From positions 496,001 to 560,000 of the forward strand of contig JAWWNJ010000022.1 in the NCBI GenBank assembly GCA_037176885.1: a stretch of DNA of 64,000 nt, read 5' to 3'. The notes beneath the pieces are model-generated. The model had not been told where the DNA came from. It was given only the letters and a program-made list of their open reading frames with translations, and searched no databases. Made by a program: the position numbers and the translations under genes. Source of the stretch: Favolaschia claudopus. Taxonomy: Eukaryota; Basidiomycota; Agaricomycetes; Agaricales; Mycenaceae. The stretch's first letter is position 1; each line of letters starts with the position of its first letter. Below are positions 10,511 to 24,000 of the stretch, piece by piece.

Positions 10511-13500
10511 TTTGACTTCCCAAAAAGGAAATTTCCAGCCGCTGACACGCTCACCTCACGACTAAGCTCGCCGCGCGACCAAGGTCGCAAGCGACTCGCT
10601 AGCTTTGAACTTATAGGTTTCTGCTCGTGCACGGACCTCTCTTAGGTATGGACCTGTTTGCTCTTTGATAGTCCCGGGGAGAAAAATCTGATTTTTGGAC
10701 CTTCAGGATGCCGGTTTCCCGCTCCCTTTGGCTGGGTGTTGGGAATGTACTGTACAGTTGTGTTTTAGACAGGTTGAAGTGAATATATCCATTTTTTCGA
10801 ACAAATACAAGACAAAGTAAGGGCATAAGTTACTGGAGTGCTAAGAATTCAACTTGAAGTGAAAAGACGCGTTTCGACGCGTTAATTAACGCGTTTCGAC
10901 GCGTCAAAGTCAATATGTACGGTCTTCAATAGTATAGAAGTCTTATTTGAAGTCAATTGAACGCGTTTTACCTGCTTGTAACGCGAAATTCTGCCAACTC
11001 GGCTGTTTTGAGTGAAAGTTGGGATTTTGAAGTTGGATTCGGCTGCCTATAATTTCAACAAGTCAGCTCATAGTGAATTCACTGACTTGAACGAAATTTG
11101 AAACTCACATTAACCGGTTGAGTTGAATTTCGACGGCTTTACCAAAGGAAACAAGTCAGTAAAGTTCAAACTTACCAAAATGACCCGTTGAAACATGAAA
11201 TTGAGGCAAACTCGAAAGCTTGAACCTGAGAACTGACCCGTAAGAGATACATATTGATGAGTTTGAAGTAGATGAGAAATTTCACTCACCTGAACGTGGC
11301 TCTGTGAAATCAGCGCTCGGCGGATGCCGAAAAATCGAATGTTGAGTTTTGAGTTCGACGTTGATGTTGACAACTCTGCGCGGGGAGATACGCAACTAGT
11401 ATAGAGGGATGGGAGCTTGTGGAAACATTTGAAACTTACCTGGGGTGACCCGACTTTGCGAACGTCGCTCGGCGGACGCCGAGAAATGGAAATTTTGATG
11501 TTGATCTTGAGCTTTGAGGAACGGTACAACGCCGCTCGCGGGGAGCTAGGAGATCGAGTTTCAGAAATCAACGGTAATTGAACGTGAAATGAGAGTCACC
11601 TTAAGCTCACCCCATCGCGAAGTTCGCTCGCCGGACGGCGAAAAATCGAATTCCCGAAGCGATCGGGAATTCGACTTGGGTGAGATTACAAGTCCGAAAT
11701 CTGTAAAATAGAGAACGGTAGGGACGTAGATATAGCAGAAGACTCACTTGTAATGTTGCTCGGCGGACGAAAATCTATATACTCGAACATTAGCGCCGCT
11801 TCGCGGCGCGTCAACGAGCAACGTCGCTCGTGATGACGTCGCTTTGAGTTTGGAGGAGCGGCTTTTGCCTGCCGGCGGCAAAATCTCTGGTGCAAAAGTG
11901 GTGAAAAAGCGTCAGAATGAGCGTAAAAAGCAGCAAGGAATACTCATCATCTGGGGGTGTCGCTCGCGGGAATCATTTCTATATAGGCTAAGATCCGCGC
12001 CGCGCAGCGGCGCGGTGCCAACGAGCCAAAGTGCTCGTGAGGCTTGGGGGAAAGCCGCTGGTTTGAGTCTGGAGGGCGGTTTTTGCCTGCCGGCCGCAAA
12101 ATCCCCAGCGCAAAGGTACCAAAAATGACATCAGAATTAGCATATAAAGATGAAAAGGATACGCACCTCGAGATGTCGCTCGCGGGAAGAAGTTCTATAT
12201 ACTCACCGCGATACAGCGCCGCTGCGCGGCGCTTCCTCGACGAGCTAAAGAGCTGATGAAGCTCGGGGGGAACCCGCTGGTTTAAGCATGGAGGGCAGCT
12301 TTTGCCTGCCGGCGGCAAAATCCCCGGTGAAAAGGCACTGAAAATATTGTCGTAATGAGCATAATAAGACGAAAAAGTACACACCTCGAAGCGCCGCTCG
12401 ACGGACGCAATTCTGTGTAGTCAAAGTGACGCGCCGCTTCGCGGCGCCCGTGTAGTGACAAGCCTTGCATGGGATTGTGATGCTGACGTTGCGATGTGAG
12501 TTGGAGGGCGGGGTTAGCCTGCCGGCGGCCATATCCTCGTTACAAAAGGCTGAAAAACTCGTCAGATTTTCCAATCCTGAGACACCAAAGGAATGCCTTA
12601 AGTACTGGGCATGAGGTCTGGACTTGAAATGGCTGGTGGTGGGGCGAAGAGGGAGAAGGCAGAGCAGGGGAAGGGAGAGAGGGGAAGGAGAATGAGGTGG
12701 GGGAAGGAGAGAGAGATGGTCGTAACGAATCAAAACTACGTACACCTCAAATCTCGGAGATTCGGTTCTGTAAAATCAAAACCTCAACAACGCGGTCAGG
12801 TGCCCGCGTGTCGCGTTGCCCAGCACGAATCCACCCAGACCTTGGGTTCCCATGCCGTGCAACAGTCAGCGGCTTCTTGAAGTTGACGCGTCAATCCACC
12901 GGGTCAAGTTTTCAAGAGAACTTTGAGCCGTTGAGAGAAATTTAGAAAGCTTGAATGGAGGGTGCATTTCTCGAGAGCTCAGTGCACAGAATTCATTGCT
13001 CAGCACACGCTCAAGCCAACCAGAATACCACGACGAACTCAAAACCATGAAAAATTGAGTGCTGCCAAGTCAACGTCGGCTAGAGTTTCGCTGAGAAGCC
13101 TAGAGAAGCCCGCACTGCCTTGAAGGCAATCAATAGAATTCCACAAGACACCGGGCTTTGGTCGTATGGGCGCTGGAGTGAAAGTGAGATCCGCACATGC
13201 GAGCGCGCTGGTTTGTTTCGCTAGCCGACGTCAACCGAGGGAAACAGTTCGCGGCGAGTTTGGTCCAGGCTGGTCGAAAACGCGTGCAGCGCGCCATGCC
13301 GGTATGTTGACGCTCGGCGCTGGCACGTAGATCGTGGGCAAAGAGAGATAAGAGAGGGAAGAGGCAGACGTGGCGGTGGGAATCCATCGGTGATGACATC
13401 AATCGCAAGCCCGAAATGGAAGATTCCAACATTGCCTTTTGACCACCACCATCGACGAGCAAGGCGGCTGCACCGAGCAGTTTGCGGAAGGCAGGTAAGT

Positions 13501-16500
13501 GATATGTCATGTAAAACTTTTAGCTATGTGCGTCTCTGACTTTACTTCGGCTCAGCAAGGCCCTCAAAACGTCCAGGAAACACCGCACACATTTCCTATG
13601 ATTTGCTTCTGGGGGCCCTGAACTCGGCCCATATGACTCAGAAAATTGAATGCACGTTGCGCATGGAGATCCGCGACGTCGGAGACCGTTCTGGAGTGAT
13701 TGGAGTCGCGTTGCGACCGGAGGAATTCAGGTGTGTTTTACTATGCCTCGCTTCCACAGCCGCATCAAGCTGACATATCCGACTCTTGGCACTCAAAGCC
13801 TTGTTCAGACTACCCAAAGCTGCTGCTCCTCCAGTCTTGTCGCTCTTCGACTCGTCTTCGCGCCCCAATCGCAACTCACCCCTATCTCAGCCCTCCGCTC
13901 TCTCGAGCTCATTTCCCCGTCCACCACCGGCGTTACGGCCCTGAATTGATGCGATCAATTAACCGGAATGGTACTGACGTTCGTGTACTTTCCGCGGCGG
14001 TTTTCGCTGACTTGTGAATTTTTTTAGTTCCCTGCCGACTTCTCCAATTTCTGCTGGTTCCGACTGAATGGCTCGGTGCTCCGCAATTCCCAAGACGCTC
14101 TGTCGATCCCGACGGATGTTCGGGTGATTTGGTGAGCAGGATAGCGTAGGAGGGCCGGGGGAAGGGTATATAGGTGAGCTTGCACCATTGATTTTGACTA
14201 TGGGTTGACCGCCCACTTTCAACCTCCCTCCCTTCTACCCTTCCTTATCCTCCACAACCCATCCTTATTCAAATCTCTATTCAACCTTCCTTCGAAGCCC
14301 TTCTTCAATTTCTTCAATTCGACGTGTTCGCACTTCAAGACGGCTTTCGGGTTTATTCGGCCTTCGCCCTTCTTTGACTCTTCGTTGACAATGTCGTTTG
14401 TGACTTCAAACTCCCTTTTCATTCCTTTGATACACTTACTAACATTCTGCTTCAATTCTAGATTCAATATTTCGCTCTACAACGCCGCTACTGACCTTCT
14501 GATTAGAGTCTCTTCTCTCTGTTCTGTGCTATATGTGACCCAAAATGCGGCTGCTTCAACGCCGAACTGATCTTCAAGTCATTTCGACGCCTCTGTACAG
14601 GTGAGTGATTTATTTTCCTTGTATACCTTGAGCCCTTATTGACCTTTCATCCAGTTTCTATTCATCTTTGAACTGAATGATATGCACATCTCGATCCCTT
14701 CAACACCGAACTTCCCTTCAAGTCCTATTCCGACGACTTCGTATCACAGGTGAGTGATATAACCTCTTTATTTACTTCGAACTCTTACTCACTGATCCTT
14801 CATTTAGTTTGTACTCGTTCTATATGTGCATGAGATGCACATTTTGACTGTGTGCGCAAGGTAAGTGGTTCCTTATCGACTACTTCAACTTTGAATTACT
14901 GACCTTTTGATAGCTTTATTCGTGAGATGCACATTTCGGCTCTCTAGGGTAAGCTTTGGTACCGCTATTATGAACGAATACTGACCGTTATAATAGTCCC
15001 GCTTTCAATCGGACTCATTCAATACAACAAACACTTCAAACCTTTGACTTGGATTGACTTCGGCCCCGTCTCGGGGATCCCCGGTGAGCAGATTCTTTGT
15101 TTCTTTCGCTTCCTTCTCTTCGTTCGTTGACAACGTTGTCCAGGATTGACTTGTATAACGAATGTCGGATCGAATTCGTTCACTTTGGGTTGATCTTGCT
15201 CCGGTGAGTACGATATCTTGCTTTGTGACTCTAATCTGACTGAACTTGAAGAGGTTTGAAGGCCGCCCTTGTTGATATGACACGGAGTTGTGGTGTTGGA
15301 TTTGAAGTTGAGGTTGGATTAGACTCGGTACAAGGTGCGTATCACTAACCCGTTCACTATTGAACTCAATCTGACCTTAACTTTGAAGGTCTTCATCGCA
15401 AGCCTTCGTTTGACCGATACCGAAATTATGCCGGTATAAGTTAAGGTATGTCTTACTCTTTGTATTTCTCTATACAAACCAATACTGACTTGACTCTTCT
15501 CATCTCACAAGGCCGAAATTATGCCTCCCCGACTCAGGCCTGCTCTGTATCTCAACTTCAACGCCGAAATTATGCTATTTTTGCCTCAGGTACGTCTAAT
15601 TTCGCTTTGTTACTCTGATTATTGACCGTCTGACTTGAATTACGAAGGGTAGACGCCGAAACCTTGCCTCTCTGAGTCAAGGTCTCTATGTATTTCAACT
15701 TCAACACCGAAATTATGCCGATTTTGGCTCAGGTACCTTTGATTTAAAAGCCTCAATCTAATCATTGACTTCAACTTTGAAGGCGCAACCTACGCCGGTT
15801 TGAATCGCGCGCCAGCGCGCCTATTCAATTGAAGGTATACCGAAACCATGCCGGTAAGCATTCTTATCTTACTTCAAACACACGACTGAAAGCTCAATAC
15901 TAACTTGATTTTTGTATGCTCAGACGCCGAAACCTTGACCTCCCGCATCCAGCCTCCCGTGTACTTCAACATCAACGCCGAAACTATGCAATTTTGCTCT
16001 CAGGTGAGTTTGATTCAACTCCTTACTCTAACTATTGACTTCAATTTCGAAGGCCGAACCTATGTCGGTTTGAATCGCGCGCGCGCGCGCCTCTACAATT
16101 GAAGGTATACAAGTACATGTCTTTAGTAAGTGAAGTTCAACCCAATCTTAACTCGAAGTGACCTTAACCTTTCTTTTCTTCTGCAGCTCGGTTCAAATTC
16201 ACCAATTCTCGGGAGTCGACGAATTTCTTTCAAGTTGATGTGCGATTACAAGTATTGTTCAAGGTGAGCTTCAGTTTTGTTTAGTATGTTCCCTTCTTCC
16301 CTTTTGTTTCGTACCTTCGTTGGTTGCGAATCACAGGTAAGTTGAAGTCAAGGTCAAGTTGAACTCACCTTCATCTTGGTCTTGATTCTCGATCGACGAG
16401 TACGCCGTCTCTTTCATTGCGTTCGTTCGTTTCATCTAGTTTGATTTCAATATTCCGTTCATTCCTCGTCCCTCTGTTGATACTCCAACTCACCTTCACT

Positions 16501-19500
16501 TCACTTTCCAGATCTTCAACTCAATTCTCAAACTGAGGGTTTGTTCAACCCGAGCGAGTCGATTCGTTTCGACTCGCGTTGGTTTGAATTGACTTGAAGG
16601 TCGAAGTGTTCTAATGGTAAGCTCTTCATTCCCTTCGTTTCCCTCGTGCGCTGACAACTCAACTCAGCGCACGGTTCATAACTCATCTTCTTCAACTCTT
16701 CGAGTTGACTCGCGCCCTCGGGATTGGCAGCTTCGGTTTAATACAGGCGAGTTTTCTTGTTCTTTCATTTTCATTTCACCTCAATCCGAGTCGTACGCGG
16801 TTTATTACTTACTAACAATTCACTCGCAGGTATCATTTGATTTAAAAACAAGAGTTATTTCATTCAAATTGCCTATTTACTCACATTGTAAGTAGATTAC
16901 GGTACGGTACCGCGTTCGCTTTGTCTCGTTTCGACTTCTCGATCTCCCACCCACCCCCCGCCATTTCCACGTCTCCCCGCTGCAAACGCGCAATCGTGCG
17001 CATCAACTCGTGCCTCCCAACCCGCGCTTCCCCCTTCTTTCGTTCGCAACCTGCGAGGTTCTTCCGGAGCCCGAGTCGCGCGAACTTGATCTGTGCACGC
17101 AGGTAAGTGATTCCGATCCGTTCGTCATCAAAATCGAAAGAACTCACCTTAGTTTTGGATTTCAGCGCATTTCCGAGCGAGTCGGCGCGCGTAGTGGCGA
17201 TGACGACGTCGACAGCGACAAGGAGGGCGGCGGCGGTGGCGATCTGTCAAGATAGGTGAGTAATGTGGTTTGTTTCGTCGTCAAAAACGAAGAAACTCAC
17301 TTTGATCTGATTTCTAGCGGAATTTCGAGTCAGTCGGCGCGCGCAGCGCCAACGACTTCGTTGAGGGTGTCGAGGGAGACGGCAGTGGAGAATGGCGCGC
17401 GGGTCCGAGGTTGAGGGTGGAGTTGGGAGCGAAAACGAGGGGGTGAGAGGGCGGAATGGCGGGAACGAGTGCGGCGTCGGGTCGGCGTTGGCGGGTCGGC
17501 GGAGCGGCGGCGGCGGCGGGTGCGTGTGAAGGAGGGAGGCATCGCCCTAGAGACGGTGGGGATGGTGTTAGTGAGGTGCGGAAAGAGGAGGGAATAGCTG
17601 GACGGACCTTTATTTCAGTGTAAGAACTTTTTGTGTGTAGGTACGGGTTGGCGGCGGCTTCGCGAACGGCGGCGTCGGGGTGGTGGGGAGTCGAGGCTGT
17701 GGAAGGGTGGGGTGGTGGTGGTGGTGCAAGCGAAGGCGGGGCGCGGTGTCAACGAGGAGGAAGAGGTAAGAGTGGAGAAGAGGGCTGAAAAAGATGTCGC
17801 CAGCGCGGAGAATAAATAAAACAGCACGAACGCACGTTCGTCGGCTGCGAATCCGACGCCGAGGGCGTCGATGAATAGCGGTGAGGGGGGGAGGCGCGTG
17901 GGGGGCGTAGGCGGCGTGTTTTGAAGCGAAACGGCGGGTTCCATGGCTGTTGAGGTGAGGTGAGTTGGCGGCATCCGCGAATCAGCTCGGGGAGCGGATT
18001 TCGGGTGGAGGGGACTGAGGTGGCGGGAAAGCGAGGGCGGCGGAACGGCGCTGGGGAGGTCGAGCTAAAGGGGAGAGGGATGAGATAAGCAAAAGAAAGC
18101 ACTCAAAAGCACCAAGACGCACCCATACCCATGTCTACGTAGTACGCGGCGGTTCTGTCTCGCGGAGATCGTGTCGTCGTTTGCCGGGGAGGGCGAGAGT
18201 GCGGTTGGGGAGGGACTCAGGGTAAACGGCGTCGGTGCAAGGCCGAGTGTGAGTGTGGCGGTGTGTTGAGCGAGGGCCTTTCAGCCACACAAAGGCAACG
18301 TTTCCGTCGGGAACATCCGATAACGCTTACACGAGACGAACTTGTCGAGCACTCATCATTCGAAACACGTTCTCGTACAGAGCCTGAAGGACACATTGCA
18401 AAGCAAAGCCAACGAGCCCTAAGGCTGGGATTGGATTTCTATGCGAGATGAAACCATCAAGTTGTAAAAGCACCAATGGCACTTTATCTCACCACAATAA
18501 ATTGTCTCACGACGTCTACTTCACCCAAAACTTGAGACGATCTATTCGATATCTGAATTTCAGACCCAAGATAGCCCTCTGCGATAAAACCGACCGTGGG
18601 AATATGTACCGCCATCACGGTTGCAGTTTTGCTTCCAGTTGATCTGTGTTGATCCGTACAGAAACAGCCAGACTTCGCGAAATTTAGAGGGAAAACCTAT
18701 AGGGAACTTCAATTGAGGGGTTTGAGACTTGAGTTGAAATCCAAAGGGCTTACAAAGCGCTTAACATTTGTTAACCGTTCGATCAGCCTGAGTCGCACAG
18801 CCCGGATGTAGAATGGTTTCTCGGGCGTTCGCTGGTTTTTCTACAGCTCTATTTAAAATTGAGCGTTTCCGCAGCAAACTGATCCGCTCTTTGCTCAGCC
18901 TACATCGTGTAGACGCGGTAGAGTATACTCATATTCCTAAGTTTACATTCAAAGAATGCATTGTGCTGCGATAATATTTTCATGGTGAAGACAGTCTTGT
19001 TCGTAATTCAAGCCGCCGAGCACAATAATCACTGATGCGCCCGGATTGAAGTGATTGTCGACTGTGCACTGTAGAGTATCTTGACAGGCGGTGTTGCGAG
19101 CCCGTTTTACTGGTGGCGACGATCAGCGACGATCATGGTAGACTTCGTGAGAATACTTGTGTTCAACACCGTGAGATATGATGCACGAGGATGCCGCAGG
19201 CAACTCACTTGAGGCAGACTGTCAACATCGATAAATGCTCAAACCACTGGAAGCTGCAGGTTGCATTTAAGTCGTCCTCAGTATCGAAGCTATCGAAGAC
19301 CCAAATATGTTTTCGAACAGCAAGTAGGCATTTCAACCCTTTAGAATTGCTACGTGACTCGAGCGGATCACTCGGTAACGGCTGCGTGAGAAACACAAAC
19401 TCAGCCAAGCCAAACCTGTCTAAAATTGAATTCATTCGGCCAACAACGCCGCTACGCGCGATGACTACGGAGATGAATTTTTTTAACACCTTTCCTCGCT

Positions 19501-20082
19501 CAATCTCCCCATGGCCCTCAGTCTGCGATGGCGTCCTCGAGGGATATTCGTAGCAGCATGTCTGCTCTTCTTCCTCCTCCTCCTTGTCGCGCATCCCAGA
19601 ATCCGGCGGAATATGTGGATAAACGGCAGCGACGTCGATCCTGGAACATTAGCGCCCATTGACAAGGACAGCAAAAAAGAGGAACCACAGGGGATCGACG
19701 CCCTCCCTCCAGACTATACGGTTCTCAAAAAATGGGAGGCGGCGTTGCCTCAGCACAACCTCACTCTGCCCTTCCCTGAAGGCAAGAAGGGACGCTACGT
19801 GAAATTTTCCAACCAGTCAGGAGGAATTGGATGGAATAATTGCTTCAACGAGGTGTACGTCCCCAAATCCAATTGACTGCCCAACAATGGGGAAGAATTA
19901 ATCCGACACAGGCTGATGAACGCCCACCTGGCGTACGTCTCGGGGCGGGGGTACGTCTTCCGCGACTACTACTGGTCCGCCGAGCACTACCGCTGGCCGC
20001 GCGAAAAATGGACCACCGACCAGCCCCACACCCCCCTCAACGCCATCGTCTCCGGCCCCGTCTCAGGCGGGCCCTTCGACGC
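10511..20082 (+). repeat. Tandem segmental duplication, unit 2 (9572 bp)
   Basis: Second full copy of the 9.56-kb unit. It ends at 20082 inside exon 2 of the fucosyltransferase-like gene, but here the gene continues, so this end is the ancestral junction. The sequence at the break is CTTCGACGC in all units, followed by TTTGACTT at the two internal junctions and by AGGCGACC in the intact gene. Within the gene fragment units 0 and 1 share bases that differ from unit 2 (for example in the first intron), while in the promoter units 0 and 2 agree against unit 1. That mosaic pattern suggests exchange between copies. Confidence 0.93.
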
Positions 20083-21071
20083 AGGCGACCCCGCCCCGCG
20101 CGCCATCTCCGAAGAATGGTTCGACGTCGTGTGCCCCGTCAAAGAGCGCCGCCTGATAAACACGCGAGACGTAAAACCCGCGCTCGCAGACGCGTCTGGG
20201 ATCGACACGCTCAACGCCTGGAAGAAGGTCCTCCGCGACGCCCCGGAGCGGTGTATCGAGGTCGTGCCTGCGCCGGAGGATCCTTGGGCGCAGACGTTCG
20301 ACCTTGGGCTGTTCGGCAACCCGCGTGTGCTCACGCTTTGGGACTCGTTCTCCCAATCCCCCATTTCCCGCTTCCTGGAGGCCTCGCCGATAGTCCGCTC
20401 CGCCGTCGAGGGGAACACGTACCTCTTCACGCCTCACGGCCCACGACCGCCCCACCCCGCACCGCGGAATCCGTTCGACCGGATGCTAGCCATGCACCTG
20501 CGACGCGGCGACTACGAGGGCCATTGTCGCGGGCTCGAATACATCAACTCCTTATTCTACAGCTGGAGTCTCTTCCCGCACCTCCTCGACCGCTTCGTGC
20601 CCACCCCAAACGCACCGGACAAGTACGACCGCTTCCTCGAGCGGTGTTGGCCCGATATCCACGGCGTGCTGAAGAAGGCGGCGGATTCGAGGCGGGATTA
20701 CCTCAAGCAGGCAGAGAAGCTGGGGCCGTTGTCGCATAGCGAGGCGACGCTGGATGTGATGTACATCTTGACGAACGAGAAGAGCGCGTGGATTGATGAG
20801 TTGAAGAGGGCGTTGCAGCAGGATGGGTGGACGGTGGCTACGACACAGGATCTGGTGCTGAATTCGGAGCAGACGGATGTGTCGATGGCGGTGGATATGG
20901 AGATCGCTCGTCGAGCGGCGGTGTTCGTTGGGAATGGGGTGAGTGCTCTTCTTTCATTTGAAAAATATTCTTACCGACTGCTCTCGTTTGTAGTGGTCGT
21001 CGTTTACGAGTAATATCGTGTACGAGCGACTACTCGACAAGCGGGATCCTGTCACGATACGCTTCATGTAG
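19511..21071 (+). CDS. GDP-fucose protein O-fucosyltransferase-like type II membrane protein
   Basis: Three exons: 19511-19854, 19912-20938 and 20994-21071; introns of 57 and 55 nt with GTACGT/CACAG and GTGAGT/TGTAG boundaries. The total is 482 codons plus stop with all phases matching. Residues 11-28 form one hydrophobic signal-anchor, so the catalytic part would face the Golgi/ER lumen. HLRRGDY (about residues 310-316) and the C-terminal NGWSSFTSN (about 456-464) match the donor-binding Arg and the SSF motif of O-fucosyltransferase-type (PF10250-like) GT-B enzymes. Such enzymes move fucose from GDP-fucose to protein or glycan; the acceptor is unknown here and fungal members are mostly uncharacterised. 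This is the only intact copy in the window, and its promoter and first 170 codons are duplicated upstream. Confidence 0.82.
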
Positions 21072-24000
21072 TGCGCGTTATTCTCTGTACCGAGACTGAG
21101 CGGTGAGACGCTGTTGTTCATGGAAAACTTACGGGGTATTGGAGGATGGACTATAATTGGGCAAGTTGTTTGTAATTGTCGGAATATTGATACTTGTCGA
21201 ACACTTTAATCGTCTTAGAAAATTCAGTAGACGGCACGGATGCTGGGTTCAATGGGTGGTACCGATCATGAACAGCTGTTGAAAACCGAACTTGGTTGAT
21301 TGAATGTGAGCTGCAAATCGGAATCTTTCAAGGATACTTACATGTAGAGATACTCACGTACTTGCTTGACGACCTGGAATTTATAGGACGCGTCATTCCC
21401 GACGATCCGTGTACTTGCATAACGGATGTGGCTGAACAAGACGAGGGTCGAACGTATCTGAGGTGGATTGTCCCTATTTCAAGGTTACAGTAGGATCCTG
21501 GGAGCGCGTGATTAGATCTGTGAAAAATAAGTACAACGAAAGCGGATTTCGAGGGATTTGAGGAAACCTACCACTTGCGAGGAAACGAAAGAAATAGATG
21601 GTCAGAGGAACATCTACATGTTTCGATATGCGAAAAAAGCATTAAGACTTCGGGTCCTTGACAAGCGCCTTTGGGAGTCGAACCCCACCCTCTAATTGTC
21701 GTTCTCAAGGGAATCCAGCAAGTGTTTCGGAACACGGAGGCGCATTGGAATTTGGCGTACTATTTGTCTGGTGTATTAGTACTGTCCTTCAGAGGGAAAA
21801 TGGTCGAGTCTCATATCGGTCCTGGGGGGATGCAAGATGCCTTAATAGAATACGAGCCAAGGGGGAAACCCACTGGATCTAGTTTCGAATGTTAAATCCT
21901 GTTCGATCTGACGTCGCGGCGTGGCTGCGACATAATATTTTGGTGATATAGCTGACCTAGTGGCAGTCTTAGCTATGCACCTAGCACGAAGGCTCGTTAA
22001 TGGCTATAGTACATACCGAATATCGGATTCAAAGACTGCGGAGTATGATCCCATGCGAGTTCTCACTGTGCAGCAAGGCTGAGAAATCCCTGCTGTGTTC
22101 ACATTATTTGAAAGGAAGCGATTTCCTATCTTCTGAGGGCTGGAATGAGATTGACTGATTTTTTTTCAGAGTCTGACGTGGAGGGCGGGGGTGGGGAATA
22201 CCAACTCGAAAGTGAACTATGAAACTCGCTGCTCGCAGAGCTGGGCCATAATATAGACTTTTGAGGTTTAATTTCTTCACAACTTCCTCTGGGACAGCCA
22301 ACGGAGAAGAAGACCAGCGGTGAAAGCAGCGGGCAAAATCGAATCCTGGGGCCTGAGGCGACGTGGAAGAGGAAGAGAATGATTGTGGTTGAGTGCAGGA
22401 GCGAACGGCATCAGATTCACGGGCTGGCCCGAGATTGATCAGTTCCCACGACTGCACTTGTCTGTGACTTCTTCACTTCGGCGCTGTTCAAGCTCGAGCT
22501 TCACTCTCTTGAGTCTTCTCTCGGATTCTCTTCAATTTGTTCGACGCCTCCTCGCCTACTCTGAGTCTTCTGCTGCAGCTCTTTGCTCCGAGTACCGTTC
22601 GTAGACGTCTCTGGTCAAGAATTCATCCTGAAAAGTCAAAACCCAAGACCTCGACGATGCTTTCGTTAACGAGCGCGAGATGAGCTAGAGGGCCCACAGA
22701 TAAAGCATATACTCGGGAGGAACCGTCTATGCAAGTCTTGTTTCGACCGCTTGGTTTCATGCAAGAGGAATTTCGTTGTTTGCCCTAAATGCATGGCTTC
22801 GGGTTTTCAGTGCCGTGTGTTTCTTCTTTGATACCTCGCAAATGGAACTGACTCCCAGTCAGATCGCGCACGTACATCCTGATACCGCAGTAGGAACAAT
22901 CGTTCAGCGGACCCTCTTTCTCGGCTCCGATTGAAGCACCTCTTTCTCGACGCTCTCTTTTTGCGAATCGCTCTCAGTCTCTATTGCGCCATCTGTCAAG
23001 ATATTAGTCTAAGCAACAAGTGCTGACGCCAACTATAACAAGCCGAATCAGTTGCAAGCTTTACTCTTTACCGACCGCGACAAGCCTGTGTATCCCTCTT
23101 GCTTCCATCCATTCGCAGATTCTGACAAGCATCGTCGTATCGTGTGGGAGTAGGGCTGCTCAATTCTGAGCTCGCTGCCCGGCTTGTCCTACGGTGCCCC
23201 TACCTCAGCAAGAACGGCGCTTGTCCCTATGAGTACCTCCTTGCTTAGGGTGCGTCTCACAGTCGCCTCCAGATCTACCTTCCACTCATTGCTGTTGTAC
23301 CCAGATGCGTATATGCTATGTATAGCTTCCATTTCCGCCTTTGCGAATTGCCTCAATTGGAGAGGACGTTGCTGCTGGTTAGTACTCATTCCGCTAGTTC
23401 CTGAGGTCTTTGTCAATGCTGATCTCTCCTGCTGCAGCCAACCCCGCGAATACCACTGCTACCCTGCAACGCCATTATCGCTTGATCAATCCGCCGAAAG
23501 GAGTGATCACTGGCAGACTTGCGAATCAAGTCTCACGGCGCACCAGGTCTGCGCTTTCGTAGCACCACCATAGCCAGTGTCCCCGACGGGCATGCGTCAA
23601 GGTTATCCAGTAGAGTCCAAGCTACCCTCATCCTTCGCTCGCCCGCTCTTTCCCCTCATCCCATCTTCGGCATCCTCGCAACGACATCCGTATTTCACGG
23701 CTTCACGACTCTATGCAAGCGAGTCCGCATTCACTTGGTGCATGTCTCATTCGGGGGGAAGCGTGACTAGGCTTCGGGGACACATGGCGGGATGTAGGTG
23801 ACGAGGAGCACGGGTCCCACGAAGTCGCTTGTGGACGAGACTGAATGCTCCATCGGTACGACTGTCGACGATTTAATGCCGGACGGCGACGATGATGATG
23901 GGGAAGCGTGGAGAATACTTGATAGCCCACAAGACCCACCCATCTCCTCCTCTCTCCTTCGGCTCCTCGTCGTGTTTCTCACCTGTCCCGATTCACCACA

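Noticed and set aside
21658..21895. GGGAGTCGAACCCC near 21675 as the end of a minus-strand tRNA
   Set aside because: The T stem does not extend beyond three pairs and no acceptor or anticodon stem can be formed in the right distance.
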